DNA of 64,000 nucleotides from Aquimarina spongiae. Lineage in GTDB: Bacteria > Bacteroidota > Bacteroidia > Flavobacteriales > Flavobacteriaceae. Under the pieces are notes generated by a model, which worked only from the letters and a program-made list of their open reading frames with translations, had not been told where the DNA came from and searched no databases. Each line of letters begins with the position of its first letter. Position 1 is the first letter of the stretch. The DNA is taken from the NCBI RefSeq assembly GCF_900141785.1, contig NZ_FQYP01000001.1, forward strand, positions 186,001 to 250,000. Reading direction: 5' to 3'. Shown piece after piece: positions 55,509 to 64,000 of this stretch. Made by a program: the position numbers and the translations under genes.

Positions 55509-56858
55509 ATGAACAGAATAATTAAAATAATAACCCTTCTAGTATTTGCTGCTTGTGCTCGCGAAGAGGCAGTTCCGGTTATTGTTGATTTCGATTTTGA
55601 AGTTTTTAATGATGATTTTTCCATCCCGGTACAGATCGTGTTTTTTAATCGTACTGAGGGGGCAGAGGATTACGAATGGCGTTTTGAAGGTGGAGTTCCT
55701 TCAAGATCTGTAAATCGCAACCCTGGTGTTATACAATACGATAGCAAAGGAAATTTTGAGATAGAATTGATCGCTACTAACCAGGATGGATCCAGAGATA
55801 GTAAAATCATTGAAATACAAATCGATGATCCCGTGATTATCGATTTTGAAGTGACCAATGTAGATGATAATTTTTCTCCGGCAGCGTTTTCGATTCAAAA
55901 TAACTCTACAGGAGCAGATAGTTTTGTGTGGACTTTTGAAGGGGGACAACCTGTAAGTTCCACTTCGGAAAATCCGGGAAATGTTGTTTTTACAGAGCCA
56001 GGGGAACATAGAATTACTTTGGAAATTAGTAATGGCCGTGAGACATTTACCCAGGAAGAGGTAATCACTGTTGAACCATTTCTGGTTGCAGATTTTACTG
56101 AAGAAGTAGCATTTGATGATGATGATTTTCAAATCCCAGCAGTGATGCAGTTTACCGATAATTCGGTAAGTGCAACATCGTATCAATGGCAGTTTGAAGG
56201 AGCTTCAATTACTACCTCTTTAGAGCAAAACCCTAATGTTACTTTTGTGAGTGAGGGGAACCATAGGGTTACTTTAACGGCTTCAAACGGTAAAGAAACA
56301 CAGACAATATCCAAAGTATTTCAGTTTTTTAGAAATACAAATCTTAGAGAACTTAATGACGTGGTATTGGGAATCAATACTGCGCATAATGCAAATACAA
56401 GAGGAAGTTTTTATAGTATAGCGGATCGAACCGTATATACTGCAGAAGAAATAACCACTGATATAGCTGATCAAATCGACTTGGTGTTTTTTGGTTTGAG
56501 TAACACCTTTAATCGTAATCGATTTGTAAGCCCCGATGATTTATCAAGTACCACTTTTGATGCGTTGGCAAATGCTAAGCAAACCAAATTTATTAATTCT
56601 CAGGAATTATGTAATTGTACGGCTTCGCTTTCTGTAAGTGAATTTGATAATATGCAAGATGATACGTTGTTAAACGGATTGACCATTACCGAAACACCTG
56701 GTGGTTTACAGGATTTTGATAATAGCATGGTGCTAAGAATTGTACTTTTTGAAACGCAAGAAGGAAAAAAAGGTGCTATTAAAGTAAAAGAATTTATTGA
56801 TGATGGATCAAATTCATACATCATAGTTGATATTAAGGTTCAGAAAGCAACCCGATAG
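55509..56858 (+). CDS. PKD-domain lipoprotein
   Basis: A 449-aa lipoprotein with the leader MNRIIKIITLLVFAACAREE, whose lipobox cysteine is at residue 16. Three tandem PKD-like domains of about 80 residues follow (about residues 25-275). Each has a W-x-F-E-G core, as in YEWRFEGGVPSRS, FVWTFEGGQPVSS and YQWQFEGASITTS, and ends with a short EV.VNGRETFT-like strand. The last ~170 residues are unrelated to PKD and contain a stretch with NCTASLSVSEFDNMQDDTL. PKD domains mediate contacts with other surface proteins or with polysaccharide. It starts 19 bases after the SprB-repeat gene. Confidence 0.85.
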   Translation: MNRIIKIITLLVFAACAREEAVPVIVDFDFEVFNDDFSIPVQIVFFNRTEGAEDYEWRFEGGVPSRSVNRNPGVIQYDSKGNFEIELIATNQDGSRDSKIIEIQIDDPVIIDFEVTNVDDNFSPAAFSIQNNSTGADSFVWTFEGGQPVSSTSENPGNVVFTEPGEHRITLEISNGRETFTQEEVITVEPFLVADFTEEVAFDDDDFQIPAVMQFTDNSVSATSYQWQFEGASITTSLEQNPNVTFVSEGNHRVTLTASNGKETQTISKVFQFFRNTNLRELNDVVLGINTAHNANTRGSFYSIADRTVYTAEEITTDIADQIDLVFFGLSNTFNRNRFVSPDDLSSTTFDALANAKQTKFINSQELCNCTASLSVSEFDNMQDDTLLNGLTITETPGGLQDFDNSMVLRIVLFETQEGKKGAIKVKEFIDDGSNSYIIVDIKVQKATR

Positions 56859-56895
56859 GATTGCTAATGAAAGTAGTTCACATAGCGATAATTTT

Positions 56896-59091
56896 ATGTA
56901 CAAAAAGGCTTTACATACTCTAATTATACTCGTTACATTGTGCTTGACCTCCGTCAATGCGCAGGTTTTTCCTGTTAATGTAAATCCACAAGTCATACCT
57001 CCCTATAGTCTTCGATTATCAGAGTATGGTACTTCTATTTCTGAAAAACTGTTGGTGAATTTATTGCTTACCGATATTAATGAATCTAATCGTCAGGTGC
57101 GACTCAAGTTTTTTGTAGAAAGTAATGGTGGGGTATCCATACAGAGTAATGACGTAGTGATAGGTGCACCACCCATTTTTCTTGAAGGTGGAATACCGCT
57201 TCGATTGAGTAATGTAGATTTAAGAGCCTATTTTCAGTTAGAGAATTTGCAAGGAATAAGTCCGCAGCAATACAACCTTCCTTTACCAGAAGGGTTTTAC
57301 CGTTTTTGTTTTGAAGTGTACGATGCACAATCGGGCCAGCAAATTTCGCGTAAAAGCTGCACAGCGGTGTATCTTGTATTGAATGACCCACCAATTTTGA
57401 ATGTTCCAAATAGAGGAGAGCAGGTGTTGATGCGGGATCCTCAAAATATTATTTTTCAGTGGACACCAAGACATCTTAATGCTACCAATGTTGAATATGA
57501 GTTTACATTGGTAGAGATTTGGGATAATCAAATGAATCCGCAAGCCGTTTTCTTGTCAAGCCCACCTTTGTATCAAACCAATACCTTTGCTACTACCTTG
57601 TTATATGGTCCAGGGGAAACTCCTTTACTTCCTGATAAAACCTATGCATGGCGAGTTCGGGCTATGGTCAGTGACGGAATCAGTGAAACATCGGTTTTTA
57701 AAAACGATGGGTATAGCGAGATTTATCATTTTACGTATTCTGGAGCTTGTTCTGAACCCGAATATATCTTGGCTGAAGCCAAGAGTACAACCAGCGAAAA
57801 AATTCTTTGGCAGGGTGTTGATCACATACGATATAATATTCAATACAGAAAAAAAGATACAGAGAATGCCGTTTGGTTCGATACAGGAACAGTAAATGAA
57901 AACGGAACCATTTATAATCTGGAACCAGGAACTACCTACGAGTTTAGAGTAGGGGGACAGTGTTTGGATAATGGCCCGTTTACGTATTCTCAGATTTATG
58001 AGTTTACGACGATAGTACTTCCTGAAGAGACTAACACTTATAATTGTGGGATAACACCGGAAATTGTTATCACAAATCAGGAACCTCTAGAAACTATGGT
58101 GATCAATGATGTGTTTACAGCAGGAGATTTTCCGGTAACGGTAAAACAAGTCGATGGCCAAAATGGTTCCTTTACAGGATGGGGGTATATCGTAGTCCCT
58201 TATCTTGAAGATACCAGAATTAAAGTTGATTTTAGTGGTATTAGGATTAACACAGATTACCAATTGATAGATGGGGTTGTAGAAACTGATTATGACGAAA
58301 ACTGGGGAGGTGTCGATGATATTAGTAATGAAATAGATGCCATCGTAGACTTGACTACGGGAGGAATACTGGATATCCTGGAGGATATAGCCGATCGATT
58401 ACGAGAAGGAGAATTAACAGGAGAGGATAGAGAGGCATTATTAGAAAGAATCGAAAGAGACTTGCCCGAAGATGAAATTCGAGAGTTGGAAGAGTTAGAT
58501 CAGCAAATTACAGCGTTAGAAGAACAGTTGGAGCAGGCAGAAACCGAAGAAGAAAAAGAAGAGATTCAAAATCAGATTGATCAGTTGAATCAAAACTTTG
58601 CAGACCAATTGGATCAAATTAAAGAGGAAATTGTTGATTTAATTGTAAAAGCAATCGAGAAGTACTATTCGCAGAATAGATCTCAGGAGGAAAAACTTAT
58701 CGCAGATTATGATGCTATTTATAGTTTTTCTTCTGATGACACCACTGGAGGTGACGAATCAGACCTGGACGAAGTGTTTGAATTTGAATTTGAAGGCGAA
58801 ACTACTGTAAATACAGTACCAGAAGAGTTTACTCAAATATTTGATGTGCAGGAAAAGTTTCATTTATACTTCTTTTCAAAATCTATAGCAGAAAATGTTG
58901 AAGACAAAGAATGGATACGGTCTTTTGTAAGCAAAGCATTAGAAACAGATGTAGATCTACCAAAAATTCTTAAAGAATCTCAGGATAGTGGAGACTCTGA
59001 AAATAGAATCATTGATCTCTTAATAGAAGGAATTGAAAAAGCTTTAAAAGGTTTAATCGATAATTACAAATACAAGTATTTCGGACAGTAA
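56896..59091 (+). CDS. exported TANFOR-type protein with FN3 domain and coiled coil
   Basis: From the ATG at 56896 (signal peptide MYKKALHTLIILVTLCLTSV) the protein has 731 residues; a TTG 69 bases earlier would start inside the previous gene and is unlikely. The N-terminal ~150 residues (FPVNVNPQVIPPYSLRLSEY, NEPPILNVPNRG-like sequence) match what I recall of the TANFOR domain, first defined in Tannerella. A fibronectin III domain spans about 285-374. A strong acidic coiled coil covers about 515-600 (LEQAETEEEKEEIQNQID). It overlaps the next gene by one base. Its likely role is as a scaffold or linker, based on architecture only. Confidence 0.8.
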   Translation: MYKKALHTLIILVTLCLTSVNAQVFPVNVNPQVIPPYSLRLSEYGTSISEKLLVNLLLTDINESNRQVRLKFFVESNGGVSIQSNDVVIGAPPIFLEGGIPLRLSNVDLRAYFQLENLQGISPQQYNLPLPEGFYRFCFEVYDAQSGQQISRKSCTAVYLVLNDPPILNVPNRGEQVLMRDPQNIIFQWTPRHLNATNVEYEFTLVEIWDNQMNPQAVFLSSPPLYQTNTFATTLLYGPGETPLLPDKTYAWRVRAMVSDGISETSVFKNDGYSEIYHFTYSGACSEPEYILAEAKSTTSEKILWQGVDHIRYNIQYRKKDTENAVWFDTGTVNENGTIYNLEPGTTYEFRVGGQCLDNGPFTYSQIYEFTTIVLPEETNTYNCGITPEIVITNQEPLETMVINDVFTAGDFPVTVKQVDGQNGSFTGWGYIVVPYLEDTRIKVDFSGIRINTDYQLIDGVVETDYDENWGGVDDISNEIDAIVDLTTGGILDILEDIADRLREGELTGEDREALLERIERDLPEDEIRELEELDQQITALEEQLEQAETEEEKEEIQNQIDQLNQNFADQLDQIKEEIVDLIVKAIEKYYSQNRSQEEKLIADYDAIYSFSSDDTTGGDESDLDEVFEFEFEGETTVNTVPEEFTQIFDVQEKFHLYFFSKSIAENVEDKEWIRSFVSKALETDVDLPKILKESQDSGDSENRIIDLLIEGIEKALKGLIDNYKYKYFGQ

Positions 59092-59531
59092 TGCAAGTGC
59101 ACCAAACTCAAAAATATACACTAAATAGCGAACTGAACTTTATTGTTTATGGCAAAGATACCGAACATAAACATCCTAATAATGCCGCTTTATTGGATGC
59201 TGATGGTAAAATGATATACAGTATTGAAGCACCATTTTTTAAGTCTGATCAGATGATTAATGGTGTTAAAAACGAAGAGTACTCGACTCCAGAAAGAGAA
59301 GTTTGGGTGATTCATCCTCATAAGGAGAAGGTCAAAAATTTTTGGGGTAAAGTAATCGATGAAAAACCGATGATGGGATATATCGACAGGTGTAATGGAA
59401 TGAAACATATGGAAGGCAAAGAGTATGCAGAAATTGTAATCTCTGATGGTGCAATGTATTTTGAGTTACAGTATTTGGATATCAAAACAGGCGTATTTAC
59501 TGAGCATGTAAAATGGGGAGGTAGATATTAA
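59091..59531 (+). CDS. small leaderless protein coupled to the TANFOR-type gene
   Basis: A 146-aa protein with no signal peptide or membrane segment. Its ATG shares one base with the stop of the preceding gene (TAATG), a typical translational-coupling arrangement. It is charged and mixed alpha/beta by eye (KYTLNSELNFIVYGKDTEHK, EYAEIVISDGAMYFELQY), with no recognised motif. It is the only protein of the locus predicted to stay in the cytoplasm. Position suggests an immunity protein, a chaperone or a regulator of the following giant protein, but none of these is shown by sequence. It does not look like an Hcp/TssD tube protein. Confidence 0.7.
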   Translation: MQVHQTQKYTLNSELNFIVYGKDTEHKHPNNAALLDADGKMIYSIEAPFFKSDQMINGVKNEEYSTPEREVWVIHPHKEKVKNFWGKVIDEKPMMGYIDRCNGMKHMEGKEYAEIVISDGAMYFELQYLDIKTGVFTEHVKWGGRY

Positions 59532-59558
59532 GAATGATTATAAGAAATTGAAAATAAA

Positions 59559-62500
59559 ATGAATTTTATGTCTGGAACTTGTTATAATAAAATAAAGAGC
59601 TATCTCTTGATACTCTTATTTTCTATAGTTTCATCTTTGGGTATTTATGCTCATGAAATTTCGCCGATTGGTAAAACCAAATTTAAAACCATAGAGGAAG
59701 TAAATATTGGAATTGCTAATCAGTTAGAATATTTAATTCAGTTCAATAAGACCAATAAAGTAAACAATAATAGCCAAAACAATTGGTACGTTTATGTGGT
59801 GGGAGATGATACTTTCAATCCCAATATGGTATCGGATTATGTAGAAGATCAATTTGATTTGAGTGATATCGGATTGGACAAAACTCCTGTAAACATTCAG
59901 GAATTGAACCAAAAATTGGTTGAAATCAATAAGAAATTAGGAGAAAAAAATGCTCCCCTAATATATTTTGGTGTTGCCAACAAGAAAAAAGCTATTGCAG
60001 CTCCTTTTTTTCCGTTCGAAAATAGATACAAAGTATCCACAGCGACTACTACCGAACTTAAGGACTTTTATCAAAGAGCTTTTAATGGTCCTTTGAAAGG
60101 AGATAATAGTGCTGAGGCAGGACAAACCTATAATGCACTTAAGGATTTTTTCAAAAAGGACGGGGAGGCTGATCAAAGTAAAAAAGCGCTAATTCAACAA
60201 ACCCTTAATAAAGCCGGTGGAGAAGGAGCAGTCGCTTTGTCTAGTTATTATTTTGCAATTGTAAAAGGAGACAAGGGAGATCAAGTAGGTAAAGCAAATA
60301 TCTCCTGGTGGTCATTTTCAAACTATTTGTTAGGATCCAATGTAGAAAAAATAGATAAGGATTTACTTAAAGCGCATTACGCAAATCTTTCCAGTACTAG
60401 CGGAAATAAGAATTACAAAAAGATTAATGCCTGGTTCAACTACTTATCTGATGCTGATCTACCTGAATCTCAATTCCTGGAAGAGCTCTTAAAAGGAATG
60501 ATCAACAATAGCAAGTGTTCAACATTAAGTGTAGATGAAGGAACTAGTCAAAAGAATAAGTTTGTAGAAGCGGTTAATTCTGAAGATGTAGATAAGATCG
60601 TTGATGCAACGAGAAAACTGTGTTCTGATGTACTTGAAGATATTGATTATGCCACTATCATTAAAGCGATCAAAACAATCGCCAAAAAAACGATAAAAGA
60701 GAAACAAGAGGCAGTTATACTCTATCTTCTTCATAATATAGATAACAAAGATTATGCAAAGCTATTTGCTGATTTTAGAGGGGCAGACGGTAAGAACGAA
60801 TTGTTGCGCACTCTTTTACAGGAAATGGATGATCGCTCCATCAATCCATTCGATGGAGATAATTATACTTCGTTTATTGGAGCCTTACTTTATATTGGTA
60901 ACCAGAATCAAGGAGAATACTTAAAGAAAGAAAGAGGGTATTTATTAGAGACCTTTTTGTTGGCACAAAGAGATTTTGAATGGAGTAAGATCCCCATTGC
61001 TAAAGCAATTACAGATGTTCTAAGTTTTAATATAGATACAGATGATGCTGCGTTCGAGAGTTTTCTGGTAGACAATGAATATGAAGAGCTACTCAATCTG
61101 TTGCAGTTTTTAACCTGGGATGTTGTTGCCCAAGACCAAAGAAACTTAAGGCAAGTTGGTGATGCTTTGGGAGAGTTTTTTGCAGCTCGAAAAAACCAGG
61201 AGGTTTATATCGAACTCCTCGAGATAGCCTTTAATAATAAGAAAGTAGACTTTTTTGTAGATCCTATGCGTCGACTTAGGATCGGAGAGTTGATTCTTAG
61301 GATGTTTGGGAATGTTCCAGAAGACTCCTCTGAAATCTATGCGTACCTTACTGGAGAGGATTTAAAAAATTTAAAAAACATCATTGAAGAGACTTCGGCT
61401 CAGGATTACGAATTGTATGCTGATGTGTTTTACGAAGGGCTTACCAAAATTTTGGATGCCCAAGAAGACATCCCAACTCGAATCGCTTTAGCAAAATGGG
61501 CGATAGATAATGACTCTGTTTTTAATGGGGTTCATGAAAATATGATTGTTAATGTTTTCAAGAACATCGAAGATAGCGATGACAGACAAACGATTTACAA
61601 TTTTCTTACCTACAAAGATGGTATTCTAGGGAATGGAGAAAAAACTTACGAATACTTCAATAAAATAACTGCAGAAGGTGTTTTAAGTGGAAATGATCTC
61701 CAAATTGAGTTTTTAAACTATTACATAAGCTTGATTTTAGAAGGTTTTGGAGATGTTAATGACCGTATTGCTATCATCAAGCATGCGATTTCAAAAGGTG
61801 ATGATTGGAGTTGGTTCTGGTTCTCGGATACCGAGGACGTTATTTCTTCAATGTTTACGGATATTACTCCAGGAGATGCTGAGACCATTGTAAAAGAGCT
61901 AAAAGCTAATAATAATAAACTCTTTACAGAAATCTGGGAGATCCTTCAGTCCAAAAATTGGTGGGCTGCTGTGGATAGTGATAATGAGCGTTTTGCCAAT
62001 TTTGTAGTTAACCTGGCTCGGGTTTTACAACTTTCTCAACAAGAATTGACTTGGCAGCGAGAGAATTACGAAAAATACCTTGATGAAAAACAACAGTACC
62101 TTACGACCGACAAACCAAACAAAATAGATGAGATCAAAGGAAATTACTTGCCTATGGCTAGAGCTAATTTCTTTGGTAGTACGGATGGTAATGATTTTGA
62201 TCTCGATGCCGAAGTTGATTTTTCTAAAGCCAATATTAAGATACATCTGGAAATAGAAGATCATAAGGTGATGGATCGCTCTTTTGATCCTTTTGAGTAC
62301 ATTTTTGTGGAATTTGTTGAGGATACCAAGATCAATAATTCGGTACAATTTAGCAAAGGAGATATTATTGGTGTTCCGGCATTCTATATAGCATGGATGG
62401 ACGGTAGTATAGGAGCACAGCAAAACTCTGTGGCCGCTCGTGTTACCCTCGATGGGATTGTGATTGTAGCTTCTGCAATTGCTATTGCTGGATCAGGAGG

Positions 62501-64000
62501 AGCATTAACACCGGTAGCGATGGCGGCAATAGCTGAAATCTTTTTTGCTGGTACAGATGCTGCGATTGCTATTTATAAAGAAGAGATGGGCGAAGCCTTG
62601 GGTACCGATTTCGTAAATACTCTTGAAATTGCCAATATGGTATGGGGATTAGCCAATTTACCTTCCGCTTTATCAAGTCTGCCAAAAGGTTTGGTAAAAC
62701 TTAAGAAGGGAGCAGGTAATTGGTATGATTTGGCAAAAGGAATGACCTTTAAAGCTGGAGATAACTTATCTGGGATTACCGTAGATGTCAAAAAGTTCAT
62801 AACGGCATTACCGGATATTATTAAGGAACTCAAGAATAACCCCACCGCTCGAGCGCAATTATTTAAGAAAATTTCAGATTTAGAAAGTAATCTAAGAACT
62901 AAAATAGCAGGATTAGGAGCCAATGCTTCTCAAAAGATCAAAGATGTACATCAAGTTGCAAAAGAGATGGCATTTGCATTCTATTTGGATAAAATGCCAG
63001 ATGCCTTTAAGACTGTTATTAATGCTTTGCCAAGTGCGAAACTAAAGCAGAACATTGTTAACAAATTACTGGTATACTCTTTTGAAGGCAAAACTATTTT
63101 TAAACTTTCTCCAGATGGTATTTTGCAGGATATCAAGATTTTTAAAGAGGCAGAAAATTATAATGATGTTGTAGGTAGTTTTAAAGCTTCTGTAAAAGTA
63201 AAAGGAAAGGTATATCCTGAAAATATAGAAGTAGTTAAAAACTATAAAGGAGAACCTATTTTCAGGCCTAAGTTTGAAGAAGGTTTTGTTAGACAAGGAG
63301 ATCTTATCAACGAATTACACATACGTAGTGGTAATAGTCCACCGTACATGAACGGTACCGATGTAACAGACTATACCATACCAGTAAAAGAAAAGTTCTA
63401 TGTGGTAGAATATAAAACTACCCAAAATGTTCCGGGAGGTTTTGGATCAAACAAGAAAATTACCACAATTGAAGAATTACGTTACGAACTAGCAGTTCTT
63501 GAAGATTGGAAAAACCCCGCGGTAGATGAAATTGTTGTTCGTGAATACGAAGCATTAAAACCGATACAAACCCGAAGCGGAACCATAGGAGCACAAAAAG
63601 AAATTAGTGGACCTAATGCAGGACAAAATTATCCAGGAGGAGGCCATCAATATGAGTTTGTAGAGAACTGGAGGGCAAAAGATCCCAAAAGTTATATGAA
63701 GAAGATTGATGAGCTAAAATTGATTAGCAATGCTACAGGAGATATCTCAGAAACTCTAAAATCTGTAAAGGATAAGTTGCAATGGTCGGATAATGATATT
63801 AATAGAATAGTTGCTAATCTCAAAAAAGTACAAAATAGCGAAGAATTGATTCCGTTGACCAATGGATTAATTAATTCGAATATCGATGATCTTCCTAAAT
63901 TAAAAGGAATCAAAAGAGTCTTGAGTGACATTAAGCAATCTAACCAATTAGATAATGCAGGTCGATTTATTACCCATACTTTTACCGATTTTGAGGAATT
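59559..64000 (+). CDS. giant exported polymorphic-toxin-like protein (3' end outside window)
   Basis: The frame is open for at least 1480 codons and is cut by the window edge, so it is seen only by direct translation. It has a signal peptide (about residues 13-34, YLLILLFSIVSSLGIYAH). It has a long helical body without obvious repeats to about residue 950, a glycine/alanine-rich hydrophobic segment at about 962-1006, and a C-terminal region with GPNAGQNYPGGGHQYEF at about 1351-1367. That last motif resembles the PGGGxQ block of TNT-type NAD-consuming toxins, weakly. Roughly 115 residues follow before the cut. An ATG nine bases later is an alternative start. The fate of the C-terminus cannot be judged here. 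Confidence 0.8.
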   Translation, partial: MNFMSGTCYNKIKSYLLILLFSIVSSLGIYAHEISPIGKTKFKTIEEVNIGIANQLEYLIQFNKTNKVNNNSQNNWYVYVVGDDTFNPNMVSDYVEDQFDLSDIGLDKTPVNIQELNQKLVEINKKLGEKNAPLIYFGVANKKKAIAAPFFPFENRYKVSTATTTELKDFYQRAFNGPLKGDNSAEAGQTYNALKDFFKKDGEADQSKKALIQQTLNKAGGEGAVALSSYYFAIVKGDKGDQVGKANISWWSFSNYLLGSNVEKIDKDLLKAHYANLSSTSGNKNYKKINAWFNYLSDADLPESQFLEELLKGMINNSKCSTLSVDEGTSQKNKFVEAVNSEDVDKIVDATRKLCSDVLEDIDYATIIKAIKTIAKKTIKEKQEAVILYLLHNIDNKDYAKLFADFRGADGKNELLRTLLQEMDDRSINPFDGDNYTSFIGALLYIGNQNQGEYLKKERGYLLETFLLAQRDFEWSKIPIAKAITDVLSFNIDTDDAAFESFLVDNEYEELLNLLQFLTWDVVAQDQRNLRQVGDALGEFFAARKNQEVYIELLEIAFNNKKVDFFVDPMRRLRIGELILRMFGNVPEDSSEIYAYLTGEDLKNLKNIIEETSAQDYELYADVFYEGLTKILDAQEDIPTRIALAKWAIDNDSVFNGVHENMIVNVFKNIEDSDDRQTIYNFLTYKDGILGNGEKTYEYFNKITAEGVLSGNDLQIEFLNYYISLILEGFGDVNDRIAIIKHAISKGDDWSWFWFSDTEDVISSMFTDITPGDAETIVKELKANNNKLFTEIWEILQSKNWWAAVDSDNERFANFVVNLARVLQLSQQELTWQRENYEKYLDEKQQYLTTDKPNKIDEIKGNYLPMARANFFGSTDGNDFDLDAEVDFSKANIKIHLEIEDHKVMDRSFDPFEYIFVEFVEDTKINNSVQFSKGDIIGVPAFYIAWMDGSIGAQQNSVAARVTLDGIVIVASAIAIAGSGGALTPVAMAAIAEIFFAGTDAAIAIYKEEMGEALGTDFVNTLEIANMVWGLANLPSALSSLPKGLVKLKKGAGNWYDLAKGMTFKAGDNLSGITVDVKKFITALPDIIKELKNNPTARAQLFKKISDLESNLRTKIAGLGANASQKIKDVHQVAKEMAFAFYLDKMPDAFKTVINALPSAKLKQNIVNKLLVYSFEGKTIFKLSPDGILQDIKIFKEAENYNDVVGSFKASVKVKGKVYPENIEVVKNYKGEPIFRPKFEEGFVRQGDLINELHIRSGNSPPYMNGTDVTDYTIPVKEKFYVVEYKTTQNVPGGFGSNKKITTIEELRYELAVLEDWKNPAVDEIVVREYEALKPIQTRSGTIGAQKEISGPNAGQNYPGGGHQYEFVENWRAKDPKSYMKKIDELKLISNATGDISETLKSVKDKLQWSDNDINRIVANLKKVQNSEELIPLTNGLINSNIDDLPKLKGIKRVLSDIKQSNQLDNAGRFITHTFTDFEE

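Noticed and set aside
55701..56186. 161-aa open frame on the minus strand
   Set aside because: It is antisense to the PKD lipoprotein gene with unlikely composition (rich in Cys, Ile and Lys), so a shadow.
59091..59531. Hcp/TssD type VI tube protein
   Set aside because: Length is close, but I see none of the typical Hcp strands, and no other type VI genes are nearby.
1..64000. CRISPR array, tRNA, rRNA, insertion sequence or prophage
   Set aside because: No direct-repeat array, cloverleaf, rRNA stretch, transposase or phage structural gene was recognised while reading both strands; small RNA genes could still be missed without a search.

Overview
The window is low-GC DNA from a marine-type member of the Flavobacteriaceae (phylum Bacteroidota). 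A genus close to Aquimarina is only a guess. The evidence is the gene content: an LptD-like outer-membrane protein, DUF3822 next to rsmD, LytTR regulator, an Oar-like TonB receptor with a carboxypeptidase-like N-terminal domain, SprB repeats and a type IX secretion (T9SS) C-terminal sorting domain. Shine-Dalgarno sites are scarce, TTG/GTG starts are common, and TAnnTTTG-type -7 elements occur upstream of several genes.

Layout. 1-8.2 kb: a partial LptD-like gene leaving the left edge, then divergently an N-acetylmuramoyl-L-alanine amidase, an MCE (MlaD-like) protein, and an HdrC-like/HAD-like/HdrB-like iron-sulfur set. 8.2-16.4 kb: a GH3 plus beta-lactamase-fold fusion, an aldo/keto reductase, a small two-segment membrane protein, the minus-strand block rsmD/DUF3822/pseudopilin-like protein, and a RecD-like helicase. 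16.4-20.5 kb: DUF4126, a fused CMP-Kdo synthetase plus KdnB-like Kdo 8-oxidase, an acyltransferase, and small proteins. 20.6-23.8 kb: two AraC regulators, DUF983 and an exported isochorismatase-like hydrolase. 23.9-29.1 kb (minus): YebC, pterin dehydratase, a lipoprotein, Maf, a divergent UbiA prenyltransferase, a phosphotransferase and RlmH. 29.1-33.4 kb: NadC, YihY, then three paralogous chalcone-isomerase-like secreted proteins with a DUF2147 protein among them. 33.6-44.9 kb: PriA, a LytTR regulator, rpsF-rpsR-rplI, the Oar-like receptor, a small conserved protein, a MacB-type permease and HisS.

45.1-64 kb: the most unusual part. Seven same-strand, closely spaced genes encode a 1592-residue beta-rich exported protein, a fibronectin-III protein, an SprB-repeat protein with a T9SS sorting domain, a PKD lipoprotein, a TANFOR/FN3/coiled-coil protein, a small leaderless protein that overlaps the previous gene by one base, and an exported protein of more than 1480 residues that is cut by the window edge. 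That last protein has the build of a polymorphic toxin: a long helical body, a glycine-rich hydrophobic stretch, and a C-terminal region with a GGGxQ-type motif. I read this as a cell-surface scaffold plus delivered-effector locus. That is an inference, and it is my best candidate for an undescribed system.

No tRNA, rRNA, CRISPR array, insertion sequence or prophage was recognised. No gap longer than about 265 bases lacks a gene.
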